This document shows, piece by piece, positions 43,451 to 57,194 of a stretch of DNA of 64,000 bases. The notes under the pieces were generated by a model. That model was not told the DNA's origin. It saw nothing but the letters and a program-made list of their open reading frames with translations, and did no database searches. Location of the stretch: contig CM075183.1 of NCBI GenBank assembly GCA_037577475.1, positions 21,509,281-21,573,280 on the forward strand, in the 5' to 3' direction. The DNA comes from Chaunax sp. Z400 (Eukaryota > Chordata > Actinopteri > Lophiiformes > Chaunacidae). Position numbers and translations under genes: made by a program. Positions within the stretch are counted from its first letter, which is position 1, and each line of letters begins with the position of its first letter.

Positions 43451-44564
43451 ATTTCAATTCAATTCAATTCAATTTATTTGTATATCATCAAAGGTCTAGA
43501 CCGACTCTGTATTCTAAAGAGACCCAACAATCCTCCATGAGAAGAACATGGAGACAATGGAGAGAAAAAACTGACTTTTAACAGGCAGAAACCTCGAGCA
43601 GATCCAAGACTCAAGGTGGGCGGAGCCTCTGCTTTGACCGGTTGGGGTGAGAGAGATAGAGAGAGAAAGGTTGGGCGATAAAGGGAGAGAGAGAGAGATA
43701 AGGAGGATAGGTAGAGGGAGAGAGGGACAGAGACACAGACATGTTCAACCACAATAACAATAACAGCTGTTATAATAGAGAGATTACAGTTTGTAGTATT
43801 TATAATAACTACTACAATAACAACACTGATAATAATGATAGTATTGATACTGATATTGATAGTAATGGTAAGAGTAATAATAATAATGATGATGATGATG
43901 ATGTCAGAGGGTGTCAACCATGGTCCCAGCAGTAGATTTTTCCACGGTGACCTGCAGGATGAGAAAACACAAAGACTCCGGAGAAGAAGTCAAGTTAGTA
44001 ACATGAATTAATGAGACATGAGTGTGTAAAGAAGAAGGGGGCAAAGAAGAGAGAGGAGCTCAGTGCATCATGGGAAGTCCCCCAGCAGTCTAGGCCTATA
44101 GCAGCATAGCTAAAGACTAGCCTAAGCCAGCCTTACTTCTAAGCTTTATCAAAAAGGAAAGTTTTAAGCCTCCTCTTAAATGTAGAGAGGGTGTCTGCCT
44201 CCTGGACCCAGACTGGAAGATGGTTCCACAGGAGAGGAGCCTGATAACTGAAGGCTCTGGCTCCAGTTCTACTTTTGGAGACTCTAGGGATCACAAGTAA
44301 CCCTGCATCCATGGAGCGTAATGTTCTAGATGGGTAGTAGGGTACTACGAGCTCCTGGAGGCATGTTGGTGCCTGACCATTAAGGGCTTTGTACGTGAGG
44401 AGAAGGATTTTAAATTCTATTCTGGATTTTACAGGGAGCCAATGCAGAGAGGCTAATCCAGGAGAGATATGATCTCTGCTACTAGTTCTGGTCAGGACAC
44501 GTGCAGCAGCATTCTGGATCAGCTGGAGAGTCTTTAGAGACTTGTTGGGACAGCCTGAATTAAC
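43451..44564 (-). mobile_element. L2/CR1-like LINE 3' end
   Basis: The minus-strand frame from 44564 to 44142 gives the typical C-terminus of fish L2-like LINE polymerases: LQLIQNAAARVLTRTS, SPGLASLHWLPVKSRIEF, LLLTYKALNGQAPTCLQEL, and GARAFSYQAPLLWNHLP ending TFKRRLKTFLFDKA. The non-coding tail to 43451 includes GAGAGA and AATAAC/GATGAT low-complexity tracts and ends in the repeated AATTC/TTGAA string found at the ends of such elements. The element is 5'-truncated, joined above 44570 to unrelated repeat text. Confidence 0.8.
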
Positions 44565-44569
44565 TGAAG

Positions 44570-47500
44570 TAAATACCTGTAAAATGATCGTCACTTCGGT
44601 CATTGGTTGTTGGTCATCTGATGCCTTTGGCTGAGGGTAACTGAACATGTGACCACTCTGAGGTTTAACTTTGGTTTCTGATGTAAGAAGGCGTTGGTGG
44701 ACACCTGAACCATTTTGTTTCATGTGCCCCCCTCAAACATTAAGGACCCACTCCTATGTTAGTTATTCCTAGGACTAGATGGTTCAATCCCTTGGTAGTT
44801 ACACTATTCTGATGGCATCTGGGCTTGTGGGAGACTTGTGGGTGACGGTGGAGCCGGTTGTGTGGGAAGAGGGGCGGCCAGCGATGAGGGCCTGGTTGTA
44901 GTTGTTTACTTCCTCTGGATGCGTTGAGGTCTTCAGGAGGTGCCCAACCTTCACTGAGTGTTTTGGCTTTTATCCTCAACGCTCTCTGGTTGGCAGGCCG
45001 GCAGCAGTGGCCAGGTCACTACCCGTCTTATCCGAGTCTGCAGGCTGTAATGACCGCCCTATAATGATCTCTGCATGCCTCTGCGCTCCAAGTTTGACTG
45101 AGTTCCATTAAAAGAACAAGGGGGCGTGTCTGGAGCGTGTCTGGAGCAATGTTTCTCCATTGCTCCTGAGAATGTGACTAATTTAATAATTTCCTGCATG
45201 ATTTTGGACATTTATAGTTGGAAAACATAGTACCTATCCTTAAAATTTGCTGTATGTGACAAATCAAAATGACCAAAATGTCGTCCGAGGGGGCTCTGTC
45301 CTCTACTTCAAGGGGGTACTAAGATTGAGATTCACTAAAAAGCAGACTGCTTTTAGCAATGTCAAATGTTAGCTCCACTCATGTCCAGGGATTAAGTTTG
45401 GGCAGCTGTATCCTGTGGTACTAAGAATCTCCCAGTCGAGCGGAGACTTTATAAACAAAAACTTAAAGATAGTCACTCCAAGTGATGTGTGAAGAAGAGA
45501 CATTGGTGGGCTAGCAGAGCTAGTTAACCTAGCCTACACTTGTTTGTTTGTTTACCTGAACATGGACTACATTTCCCAGTAAGTTATTGCTGCTCTCCAC
45601 ACAACTGGATGACTTTGCTAACATGGAAACCCACTTGTATCCTGTCACTGAGGTTCTGTTTATTTCGTATGTGTTTAAGGTGGTTTGACACTATCTCAAC
45701 TTTCTCGTAGAAAGCTGTTGGTTATAGTAACCAAGTTGACTATGATGGTGATAGCTACAACGAAGCGTTTAGCACAGTCTGTAAGGTTTAATCAGTGTGT
45801 CTACTTTGTGGAGACACTTCCGCCAAGGAGGGAGGGGATAACGTGGTTTGCTTACCACAAAGCGTTGTTCCATTATGTGTTTTTTATTTGTCTTCTTGTA
45901 TGTCTTAGTCTACTAACATTGAGTGCATTCATTAGATACTGTTATTCACTCGTATGTCTGTCATTCCTTCCTTCTTGGATGTTGCTATAGCTTCACCTAA
46001 ACTAACAAATAAAGATTGAAGTTGGGTAAAATTTTGTAGCTGGAATTGTAGAGGCCTTGATAATCCTGTTAAGTGCAGCAAGGTACTGCAACATCTCCAA
46101 CATTTGGGTAGATAATGTATTTACAAGAAACTCATCTAGAGGCCTATTTTTGCTCCCTCTATGTAAATGGATACGTCCGTACATAAACTGTCTATCCATT
46201 GACCTGTACATACTTCCGTACTTCCTCTACGTCGACATCGATACAACCGCAGTGGGGCAGTGAAGTTTCAAGAGTTTCAACAACAACAACAAATATGGCG
46301 ACGGTCGGAAGAGGTTGTGTTAATGTCCCTAGTAAATGCAAGGCGTTAAAAGCGGAGGTAACGATGTACTCAGTGGTGGTCTGTGAGGTCATGAAGTGCA
46401 TCAAAACTTGAGGACGGTGAGTTTTTATACTTTATCGCTTCACATTTTTCTGCTTTGTTGTTTCCATACATATTTGTCGTTCCCTGCTTGAATTCTAGCT
46501 ACAGTGCCATCATCCATTTACGGTGGTATTGCTCTGTTTCGTCCATCTCGTCCGTATCCGTAAGCTCTGCGACAACGTGTCTAATTACGATGAGAAGGAA
46601 ATCACCAACACCTCCTTCTCACACTGGATGGATAAAACAACTTACAGCTTGAAAAATCTGACAGACATTGAAAGGCTCTTCCAACAAATTAAGATGTTTG
46701 GGCCTTTTTTTGCACCTATGCAGATAAAATTATCCTCCCAGTTATCCCCGAGTGAGATCCCATCTTATCTTCTTGTCATATCTATTCAAGCATTAAGTTA
46801 ATTTTTTTTTTCATTCTGAACTGAAGAGGGCGGGGAGAGTGAGGTACAGGCGACCTACAGGACCAACAGGACTCTCCTTTGTATTGGGTCAGTTCTGTTG
46901 TCTGCTTCATCCATTCAGGTTTGGACTTGTTTTCAATATGGAGGATCAAATCAGCTTTCCTTCACCTTTTGGGGGAATCTGATGTTGTGTAAACTTGTGT
47001 GTGTATGTGTGTGTGTGTGTGTGGCACCGCTGTGTGCTGTGTTATGCTGCTAACCCTTAACAAACGTCAGAGGAATATCTGACTGATAACTCATAAACAA
47101 AATCAACAATGTTCCCGACTGAGCATTGCCAAAAAAAAGAGATGTAATTAAATCACACGCCTAGCTTTTGTTGTCTATATAATAGGTTTAGTCACCTGAT
47201 GGGTGGAAAAATGCTTCATAAAATGAGAGATGATTGATGTTGTGTAGTTCTCATGATCATTGTCTAAAAATAGATCACAACGTTGGCAAAAGATTCCAAA
47301 TGCCATTGCTTCATTTCAATAACATTGAAAGATTGTGCACATTACTGCTTGTTTTAAGTGCTATCTCTTGTATAAAGTGATGCATCTTTAGCAACATTAA
47401 CAAAAATCAACCTCTACTTTAGTAAAGGAAGTATTCATGACAGGTGTCATAATTGTACTGTCTGTAGTTTTCATGATGGACATAGTCTATGTGCTGAAAG

Positions 47501-48290
47501 GTGGAGGAGAGAACTGGAGACAACTCCACTCACTGCCAAAATAACTTGACCAATCTCATAGTAGCTTCTTCCCTGTCCTGTACTATGTGTCTGGTTATGT
47601 GAAGAACCATATTCTCCCCTTCCTTCAGACGCTCCATGTTAAGTTCCATGAAAAGAACACCAGCTCTAGGGACCATAGATATTCGGAGCTAGCCTCAAAA
47701 CATTTGGGGCTGAGGTACAGGTGGGCGGCAGGAGCAACTGATTGGAAGCAAAGCAATGGCACTGGCACCGCGCTCACAGCTGCTACGCTTCGTCCAGTCA
47801 GTTTGGAGTTGGTATAACTCTCAATATTGAGCAGAACAAATCAAACTTCTTTCAGCTTTTTGGGGGAATCTGATTTTCTGTTAACTGGTGTGTGTATGTG
47901 TTTGAAAGAGGTGAGGGTGTAGTCCCTTGTCACTGCTGTGTGGATCGATGCCAAACCAAAAACCAGTCATGTTGGAGCTGCTCCTTTAGAAGGTATGTCA
48001 CTGACTTAGAACAAACGTCAGAGGAATATCTGACAGGTAGCTCATAAACAAGATACACAATGATCCCGGTTAAGGTCAAGTTATGGTTCAAATAATCTTT
48101 TTATTGAAAAAAATCTTTTTATCTTTCTGTGTTTATTCAAAGGTTTTTCACCTGACTGACTGAATAAATGGCTTTACTACTAATGCCTTACACAAATAAA
48201 AGGAGTAAAAAAGTAGAAGCTGCTTCATCATTGAGTAGAATCCAGTCAAACTGAGTAGATGGTTCAATCCCTATTAACTGGGGAAGCTGC
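44570..48290. other. No intact gene recognised; internally repetitive
   Basis: Text around 46940-47110 recurs in diverged form about 0.9 kb later at 47840-48060 (TTTTTGGGGGAATCTGAT; AAACGTCAGAGGAATATCTG; AGCTCATAAACAA), with another weaker relative near 43380-43450. A segment near 47940-48000 is the inverse of 7870-7950. Open frames at 46271-46411, 46523-46801 and 47587-47817 have no known domain. Probably old transposon remnants. Confidence 0.45.
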
Positions 48291-48299
48291 ACAAATACA

Positions 48300-48750
48300 A
48301 ATAAACTTGACACATATACAATGCATTCTGGGAAAAATTCCTTCTTATCCTCTCTTTTAAGATGGAGATCTGTAAATCACAATCTTCGTTCTACAGATAC
48401 CTTGCAATTTGTAGTTCCAAATGTCCGAACAGAATTGGGAAAGAAAGCTTTTCGGTTTGCAGCTCCTAATTAATGGAATAAAAAACTAATCTCCATCTTC
48501 AAGCCCTTGTGACCTGAAATGAATTTAAAGGTTTGGTGAAATCTCTTGAATCCACGTTGTCTGTATGCGAGTGTTTTACACGATGTTTTGAATCTTTGTT
48601 TCCAGGTGCCTGTTTGTATTTTAATTGCCTTTTTTTCTTTTTCTTTTTTTGTATTGAAACTATGTTGCTGCTACTCTTGGCCAGGTCTTCCTTGTAAAAG
48701 AGAATGGAACTAACCTGGTTAAATAGAAGTGAAATAAATAAATGAAAATA
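48300..48750 (+). mobile_element. LINE 3' end remnant
   Basis: Plus-strand translation near 48395-48510 gives LQFVVPNVRTELGKKAFRFA then, after an in-frame stop, WNKKLISIFKPL, which resembles the extreme C-terminus of fish LINE polymerases. The tail contains CTCTTGGCCAGGTCTTCCTT, GGTTAAATAGAAG and ends AAATAAATAAATGAAAA. Only the 3' tip remains. Confidence 0.6.
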
Positions 48751-48999
48751 ACAAGTTAGTCACTTTGTGGGTGGAACAGTTCTTCATAAAACAAGAGATG
48801 ACGAGCATTTTGTAGTTCTTATGTACAGTGTATAAAAATAGATCATGACATTGCCAAAAAGGTTCAAGATGTCATTGTTTCCTTTCAACAACATTGAAAA
48901 ACTAGTTTGTGGACGTATCTGACAGCTTCTTAGCTGTAAGTAAGTGTTTTAACTGGCTAATGTTTACTGCGTTGCACTACCTTTAGCAATATTAATAAT

Positions 49000-49150
49000 A
49001 ATGATTGGCTTTCAGTAGAGCATAAACCTCCACCAAGACAATCTGACACATGTTGTCTTTACGTGACTCATGCCCCACAGAGTTTCATGGAAAATGGTTC
49101 AGTGATTTTAGTGTAATTGGGCAAATGGACAAAGAATACCCTATCAAACA
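49000..49150. repeat. Diverged copy of the dispersed repeat at 1885-2190
   Basis: TAGAGCATAAACCTCCACCA, CACAGAGTTTCATGGAAA and ATTTTAGTGTAATTGGGCAA match the order of motifs in the 1885-2190 repeat but with many substitutions. Confidence 0.5.
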
Positions 49151-49673
49151 ATGTTAAAGAAAGTACGCAAACTTTCTGCAACACAAGCTGGGAGTCATTA
49201 GAACCCTTCACCACCAGCTGAAAATGTCCCTACAAGGGCAGAGGGAAAAGAAAAGGAGCGCACACTAAAGAACAACACTATACCCAACAGAGAGGAAAAG
49301 AAGGACCAACGCAAAAACAGTCAACCCACATGTGGCTGGAGTATCTGAAAAATGTAGAAGGTTTTTCTCCAAGCACTACATCCCGGTGCACTTCAAACCC
49401 AGTAACACCTGAAGACAAACACCAGTTCACCCCAAGGACAAAACACCCAAACACAAACTCAGTGTATGTCAAAAGTATGCATATGGTGATTATGCTTTCT
49501 GTGTGTTTTACTTTCACCTTTCCTTGCAAGGTCAGTAAACCTGTAGACAGAGTGACTGTCTTCAGAGTCTTGATGTTAGAGAAGCATTTATCTGGCTGTC
49601 CAGTTATATACAGAACATATACAGAAGATCTTTGTATACATAAATTCATACCATTGATTGTTAATGTCCTTCG

Positions 49674-51393
49674 TCATCCTTCTACTTCTTGAAAATCATG
49701 TTTTTGTACCTTTTTTGAACTGAATAATGTTTGGACATTGAGTTCCACATTCAGATTGTCCCATGCTTTCACTCCACACACTGAAAAGCACATAGTTTTC
49801 ATCATTTTTCGAACACTAATAGTCTTTAAATGGAACTTTCCCCTCAAGTTATAACCCCCCTCTCTGTCAAAGAACATTTTGTGTATATAAATTGGTATTA
49901 TTAGTTCTTGCTTTTATTAATGCTGTTCAAACTACAAGATCAGTGAACTTTAAGACATGTGACTTTGACTCTTTTTATGAAGTGTATATATTGGTTGTAT
50001 TGACTTTTTGTTGGTGTTACCCCTCACCTCCACACAGTAACTGAGATACAGTGATGCAAATGAGTAGTAATGAATGTGTGGATTTGTGATCCAGTGTGTT
50101 TTGCTTTATCCAGGACTGAAATGCTTTTTGACAGTTTAGTTTGTACATGTTTAATATGAGATTTCCAGCAGATGCTGTGGTCTATAGTATCACACCAAGA
50201 AACTTATTTTCATATACTCTTTCTATACTGACACGATTTTTACTTGTACTTCAGTGTTAATTTCAAATAACTTGTTTTACTCTTTGGGTTGCTTATATAT
50301 TTTTGTACTTAATTGTTTTATTGGACCGTTGTTGTCATATAATTACTCAAATATTAATAATATTTCATATGCTTTATCTTATTATATATTATTTCCCATT
50401 TTTGTGTCAGTAAATCATTTTTAATGCATTCATGGATTTGTAAAGTTGTAAAAACTGGTAAATGGTCACTGATGTCATTGATAAGTAGCCCACTCTCTGT
50501 ATTGTTTTCTATAGCATTTTTGAATATATTGTCAATTAGTGAGATGTAATCCTGCTGGGTCTAGTGATTTTTGGATATAGGCTCATGATGTGCATCATGT
50601 TGATATACTCTGCTGTCATTTAATAGATCTATGTGGATCCGCCACAGGTGAACATGACCTTTTGATTTGTTTTCTTAAACATTGCTTCTATCCAGTCTTT
50701 GAATAAGTCACCATTTCACCCTGGTATATAAATACAGCTCGCAATTACTTTTCTTTTCTTTTTTTTTGTCCCATGCAGAATTCTAATGTTAAACATTCTA
50801 GGACGTTGTTAATCACTGTTGTCATTTTTTCCACCTCCTTAAGGTTTTTGTCCACATTCAAAGCAACACCTCCTCCATTCTTGTTCTTTCTGTTGATAAA
50901 AGACAATTCATATCCATCTAATTCAAAGTCCCCACCCTTCTCCAGACTGATCCAAGTCTCTGATTTTGCTTTTGTTTCTGTTGTTTACCCGGGGCAGAGG
51001 GTGACATGCCTTGTTGTTGTTGATGTCCACTTCAATCCCCTTGGACCGAAGGACGTCAGTTACTTGTTTCTCCACGGAGTTTAACTCCTGCTCGCTCGGT
51101 TCTCTTCCGTTCTCCTTGGTCACCGCTCATGTGTGACCAAGGTTTGATGTCAAGTGACAATAATGTTATTCATCCTGGTGTACTGCTCTAAGTCAGCCAC
51201 TCGGTTCTAAGCAAGATAATTCTTTTGTCCTCCTCAGCATTTGACAGCCACAGTACACAGGACTTTGACCTCCTCCATCCAGAATGTTTTTCTGCTGCAG
51301 TCTGACAGCAGAAACCTCCTCCGTTAAAAAGTCAAGTGACCTCTTTATATCGTTGACATCCTTGGTGCTCGTATTCTTTTTCGGCTCCATGGT
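49674..51393 (-). mobile_element. Internally deleted APE-type LINE (same family as 1-470)
   Basis: Reading down from 51390 on the minus strand: coiled-coil ORF1 (DVNDIKRSLDFLTEEVSAV), an ORF1 tail (ACHPLPRVNNRNKS), then the endonuclease (SETWISLEKGGDFELDGYEL, NGGGVALNVDKNLKEVE). Near 50480-50570 comes the endonuclease end (ESGLLINDISDHLPVF), and near 49690-49860 the polymerase C-terminus (GGYNLRGKFHLKTISVRK, FSVCGVKAWDNLNVEL). Most of the reverse transcriptase is missing and frames are broken. The start of the right-hand direct duplication as defined by the window edge (50924) lies inside it. Confidence 0.78.
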
Positions 51394-54099
51394 GTTCTGT
51401 TTGCGCCGGCAAGTTGATGTAGCCAGCTTTTAGCTGTTGAGGGCCCAACGAAGCATAAAGTATGAAGTTGATTCGGTAAGTTCCAATCCCATTTCTTATT
51501 TTCACTCCTACCCCTTGCCCCTTAGCCTTGCTTTGAAACAGAGTTACAAGGGGTAGTGGTTGAAATAATCTTTTGTGAAATGGGACGACCCTACAAGACT
51601 CTGATACGTCATCAGTAGTCGTAGACGGCGTTATAACAGATGCAACACGGGACAATGCCGGGACAATGCCATCTTCAGCTGTAGAGATTTCTCTTTGTGG
51701 CCTGTGTCTTATCCTGCCAGTGTTCACTGATATTAGAGCAGCGGTAACGTGCAGCAACTTCACTGCTGCACTTAAGTTACCCAGTGAGTAAATCATTATC
51801 CAGATCACGTCATGATAAAAACGGATTATGATTAATCTTACACACTCTTCTTTCTTCCCTTCCTTCATCTTCCTGTTCCAACAGAGACCATGCGCTTCAT
51901 ACATGCTCTGGAGTATTCTTCTCTGTAGGCTTGGGGTTCTGCTCCGGCATGCGTCGCAGGTGATCGCCGGTTCGATACCATTTTTATTTTAATTAAAAGA
52001 CAACCTTTGACAGTTACAGTGCAGATGGAAGATGGTTTCTTTTATTTCGTGGTACTGTTCTTCCAATCTGTTATGAGGATGATGAAGCTGTAGCCCATAC
52101 ACAGCTTGGATATGCTGTTTCAGGTCACACTGATGAAGTTGATATAACGTCCAAAAATAGATGCATAAAAAACTTTTATACTTGCTCAAATGGGGACGTC
52201 CAGAGAACGTTACCGATGTCCCGAAATCACGTATTTTTGACATGATCTAGACAATGGTTTGCTCTCAAGATAAATTTTGCACGTCATATGCCATCAAAAG
52301 GAGGAAATATGTCAAGATGTGGCACTGAAATGCACAAATCAGCCTTAAAATAACATTATAACTTTAGCTCTTTGGCCAGAGACAGCGGATACACACACAC
52401 AACTAGAGATTTTTGATTTTTAGAGAGATTTTTAGAGAAGAAGAAAAACAAAACATTTGTGAGTTTTTTGTGTTGCCTCTGAAACATTTGCCATGATCTT
52501 CCCGATGATTCACAAGGCATTCTGGGAGATATCTCCTACCCCTCTGTTTGAAGTGTGCCACTGAAAACCCTCCGTTTGGAGGGCCATATTGCCCTAGCAC
52601 TTTGCCCTTCCCATCTGTCGCAACAAGAATCGGGACACCTTACCCCTACGCATGAACGCACAAAACGGAGGTTTAGGGCGAAGTGGTAGGGGTAAGGGGT
52701 GGATTGGGATTGGGCCTTAGTGTTTCTCAAGAAAGCTAAAACCAGCGACACTACAGGCCAAGCAAATGGCCCAGTCCGAAAGGGCGAGTTTAGAACAGGC
52801 ACTGTACTAGTTATTAATAATAATAATCATCACTGGAATGGCATTCTGTAGAGCACATACCTCCGACAAGGCCCAACAATCCTGCACATGAACTCCACAT
52901 GTTACCTTGTCACCACACCCCTCCACAACGGTTTGTGGAAATTGCACCAGTAGTTTTTGTGTAACTAGGGAAAATGACAAAGAGCATCCTATTGAGCAGC
53001 ATTTAAGAAAATGAAAAAATCTGGCATCCACCCCTTTATCTGGATCAGTTGAAATCAGTTGAGTAGTTTTTGTGTAATCCAGCCAACAAAGAGGACAGAC
53101 AAACAAGGTAACACTAAAGAAAATAGAACATTCTAGGAGGTCACAATTTCAGGGTTTTAGACTACACAAGGGTTAAAAGTTCTGGACAAAATGGGGTGGC
53201 TTATGTAGTGAAGCAGTTAGTAGGTTTTCATTCAGCTGTTTTTCTGCACATTTTCAATTCAAGAATGAAAACCTGAGTGCCCAAAATTTGAATAAATGTG
53301 AAGAAAAAAGTTTTTACACCTGGCTGAAGTAAAAAAGTTAGCGTTTCAAAAGCAAAAAGCAATAAAGTGCAAGGAAACAGACTTTGCAAATAAATACGTA
53401 GATGATCCATGATATTAAATGACACCAAGATTAACATACAAAACATCACATTATGTTGGTCAGACAAATTAAAACATACAATAATATATTATAGAATTGT
53501 GAACAATCACACCATGTTTCTTGAAATATGACTTTAGGCTGCCCTCTAGTGACGATACTCTGATCTACAGCCTTGTTGTAATATAAAATATATTATGTAA
53601 GTATTCAATTTAAATTTTTGTCAATGAGTAATTACAACAATATTATTATTTATTATTATTACTAACAATACCATAATAGCAACAACAACTTTAAAATAAC
53701 ATTAATAAACTGCTCTGCCCAGACTTCAGTCTCTTACTGTCTTAAATCTTGTCTGTGAATATTTGGCCTTAATTTGTCCTGCTGCTGTGGCGCCACCTGG
53801 AGGTAAAATGTAATTAAATGTTTCAGGATGATCTAAACTTGATCCCAGTTGTTCAAAATGTTCAAGTATGATGCAGTTTAAGTCAAACAGGTCCTGACTA
53901 GAAGAGAAAGGAGCTCAGAAGCAGACGGACACTTCTGTTAACTGTTCTAACTGCGTTCTAAAGAGATCATTTTGGACAATTCATGATTTCACCTAAACTG
54001 GACAATAGAGAGCTGACAGTAAATGAGGAAAGAGAGGAGGGGAATGATATGTCGTCAACTGGAAATGAAGTGTGTGTGTGGTGGGTTTAGGAGGCGTAC

Positions 54100-54251
54100 C
54101 GGAACGCAGTTTGCGTCACAGTTCGACTTGACAGTGCAGGTAGACGTTATCAGACGATCCAAAGAACTGGAACATTTTGAAGGACAAGAGGTTGGATGTT
54201 CCCACTCCGTTTCCCGTCACTTCCACCATTGTTTCACCAGAGTTTGCACAA
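54100..54251 (-). pseudogene. Orphan ZP exon, second copy
   Basis: Counterpart of 3177-3328 in the right-hand direct duplication, with the same 2-base deletion and the same TGA. No neighbouring ZP exons. Confidence 0.85.
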
Positions 54252-55587
54252 CTGCTCACAAACAATAAAACACACCATGTTAGAGCACACATTGTTTTTA
54301 CATTTATTAACAAATTACTGCTCCCACAGGTGGGAAGTAACAAAGTACAAATACTTAATTAGTGTGAGTTTTCAGGTATGTGTATTTTACTTGAGATTTT
54401 TTTATTTTTATTTTTACAGTTTTCTACTTTTACTCTCAACATTTTAACACAATCTGTACTTTTACTTTTGACTTTTTCAAAAAGGGGTCATTACTTTAGT
54501 AGATTTTTATTTTGCACCATTACATTTTTCCTGACATCAACAATGATTTCAAACTAAATGGAAGGGAACAGTTCAATAGCATCAGCCTGGTCATTGATCA
54601 TGACTGTCCCCTTGTCCAAAATGAATGTATGTGTATATGTGAATTTGTGAAGGGAAGAGAGATAGAGAGAGAGACCGAAACGATAGAGGGATAGAGAGAG
54701 AGGGATCCCAGCGGCTAAGCACAAACAGTTTGGTGTTTGTGAAACACTGTCAGCTCACAGTAACACAAATGCTAGCTTTAACAATCATAAAGCAGCAACA
54801 GCAAGTCAGACAATAACACTAGGGGTGTCTTGTTGCTCTTTAGTGGGTTAGACTGCAGCTGATCCTCAGCGGGACAGCGTAGAAAGCAGCGTAGTTGGGT
54901 GACTTGGCAGTGCGGTGGAAAACGTGGTAGTCCTTTGCGTCTTCACTTCTGCAGGAACATGATAGGAGCGCTTCGCAGTGACCGCCACTGGAAACGGAGC
55001 AGGAAACATCTTGGGAGAAAGAGAGGTGCTTCCTTTCCGTGCAGTGGTTACAGCTGGAGGCCAGGCTTGGAGGTCAGCTCCAGCTTATATATCCTTGATG
55101 ATATAACAGGGCAGGAACAGGAACCCCCTGTAGTTTCCAGTGGGTCCTCTCCAATGAAAACAGAGAGTTAGAGTGTGGAGAAATTTTGCAAGTGGAGCAT
55201 GGCAACCAGGAAGGAGCCCTTTCTTTTGTTATAAAGTTTGGTACCTGTCTGTTGTCAGGCTTCCAAAGATACATGTAGGCCTCAGTCAGGCTTTTTGAGG
55301 CATGCAGGCCTGTCTTTGTTTCAGGCCCTGAACCATGTGGCCCAACAGCTGAGATCCCAGATGATCTGCAACGTATACGTCTGGGAGATTGGTTTGAAAT
55401 TTGAGTGTCAGATGTACACTTTAAGGCTTGACAAACAGAAACATACACATTGACAGTTGTTCAGAAACAGTAGTAAGCTCGATAAGACATGGCAAAAAGG
55501 GAAAAAATACTTTAGGATTAGAATAGACTTTAGGATGCTTATAGAAAGAATGATCATAGATTTGAAGAGTACTGTCAGCTATGGATA

Positions 55588-55932
55588 ATGGATTATGCTA
55601 AGGGATGTTTTGGGAAAACAAGACAGATGTTAATATATTGGAAGTTGACTAATTCTGATGTTGTATTGATAGGTAATCATGGCAGTCGCTCTGTGACAAG
55701 TAGAACCATTATAAAGAGATTGATAAATGCAATGACCGCAGACGGGACGGCACGATTCAAGATGATGGAACAGGAAAATAAAGAACTACAAACCCAAGCG
55801 GAAAAGTTGAAGGAAGAGATGGCAGAAATAAAAAAAAAAGTTAACAAGATCATTGCTCTTCAAGGGAAAAGGTCCAAAAGAGCTAAGAGGAATGCACATT
55901 GGAAGGCATGCCAACATGGACACTGTTCATGA
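55588..55932 (+). CDS. Unrecognised coiled-coil ORF, second copy
   Basis: Identical in translation to 4665-5009 (114 residues, heptad-rich middle, basic tail). Same uncertainty: it may belong to the adjacent LTR element or be a chance frame. Confidence 0.35.
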   Translation: MDYAKGCFGKTRQMLIYWKLTNSDVVLIGNHGSRSVTSRTIIKRLINAMTADGTARFKMMEQENKELQTQAEKLKEEMAEIKKKVNKIIALQGKRSKRAKRNAHWKACQHGHCS

Positions 55933-56515
55933 TGTGCTAAGTGTGTACTTTTCTTTTTTCATTTATGATTTGATGAATTTCATTTGGAATTGATATTTTT
56001 ATTTATTTTATTTATTTTTACAAAGTTTCAACTACTTATTTTCCAAGTAACCTCAGTTAACCAAAGAGTTTCTTTTATTTGCTGTAACTTCTTCCAGTGA
56101 AGTGAAGTGTGGTTGTGTGCAGTAAATGCGGTTTAATAAATAATGAATGCAGAGTCATCCTCTCCTTGATATCGCTTTGTTTTATGTGTTTTACATGAAA
56201 TTAAATAACCGAACATTTGATGTGCGTGCATAGTTATATATCAGCTCTTGTAGTGTACTGAGTGACATTAATGTTAAAATATGTGTTATTCTGTGTGGAT
56301 CGTGTGAAAAATGATGTTCTCCATGTTAAAGTTGTTTGGAATAACACGTCATTATTTTTTACTTTTCACATCTTGGAGAGAAGCAGATATAACAGTGTCA
56401 GAACATCAGCCAGAGTTATGTCTCTTCCTTTAACCAATAGAGTTGTAAAATTGAGCAACATTAATGTTACATTCTGTTTGGATCATGCGAACAATTATGT
56501 TTTCCATGTTACAAG

Positions 56516-57171
56516 TGTTAGGAATAACACAAATAAATATAATAAGTATTTAAATAATATTTAATAAAAGATAACAGATGTCTTTTAGTTCTCACTTAAC
56601 ACATCTTGGAGAGAAGTGGAGAGAACAGAGACTATGATGCCCTTTCCCCTCCCTCACATCATGAAAAGAGGCAGAAAGCAGTGTCAGAATATCAGCCTGT
56701 CATATACTTCTCCCCCTCCCTTATGGAGTTAGGATAGAAGGCCTTCGAAGGCAGGCAGCCTACTATAAGGATGAGGAGCTGAGCATAGCTTGGCTATCTG
56801 AAGGACACCTGGAGCAGGGCAAGTAAAGTTCAACCGCAACCAGCTTGCCCATGTAGCACATAAGCCCCAACAAATGGTTAACATGCACTTAATCTTTTCC
56901 AGTCTTGTGTATATGGGGATTTTTCAGGAACGGGAGGGTATGAGGAGTTAGAAACACATAAAATACAGATCCCTTTATGTTGAATTCAGCAGTCTCCTGG
57001 GGGTTCAGCTCGGTTTTATTGTTTGCCTTTTGATGGAGAGCACAATAAAATCTAACACTTCAGACTTCTGGAAGACTCAAGTATTTTTCTTTGAAGAATA
57101 TTTGGTAAAGTGTTGGTCAGAATTCCAGATCTTTTTTCCTGACCCGGGTCGGGACCTTTTTTGTTCCAACA
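56516..57171 (+). mobile_element. LTR of retrovirus-like element, second copy
   Basis: Counterpart of 5593-6248, with the same right end and the same doubt about the left end. One substitution relative to the left copy was noticed near 56680. Followed by the primer site. Confidence 0.6.
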
Positions 57172-57176
57172 TAAAT

Positions 57177-57194
57177 TGGCGAGCCAGCCAGGAG
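57177..57194 (+). promoter_or_regulatory. tRNA-Arg primer binding site, second copy
   Basis: TGGCGAGCCAGCCAGGAG, identical to 6254-6271 and 5 bases after the LTR end. A splice donor AAGGTAAGC follows near 57255. Confidence 0.75.

Noticed and set aside
46199..47817. Possible host exons in the 46-48 kb region
   Set aside because: Short open frames without conserved motifs or consistent splice phases, lying in internally repeated DNA.
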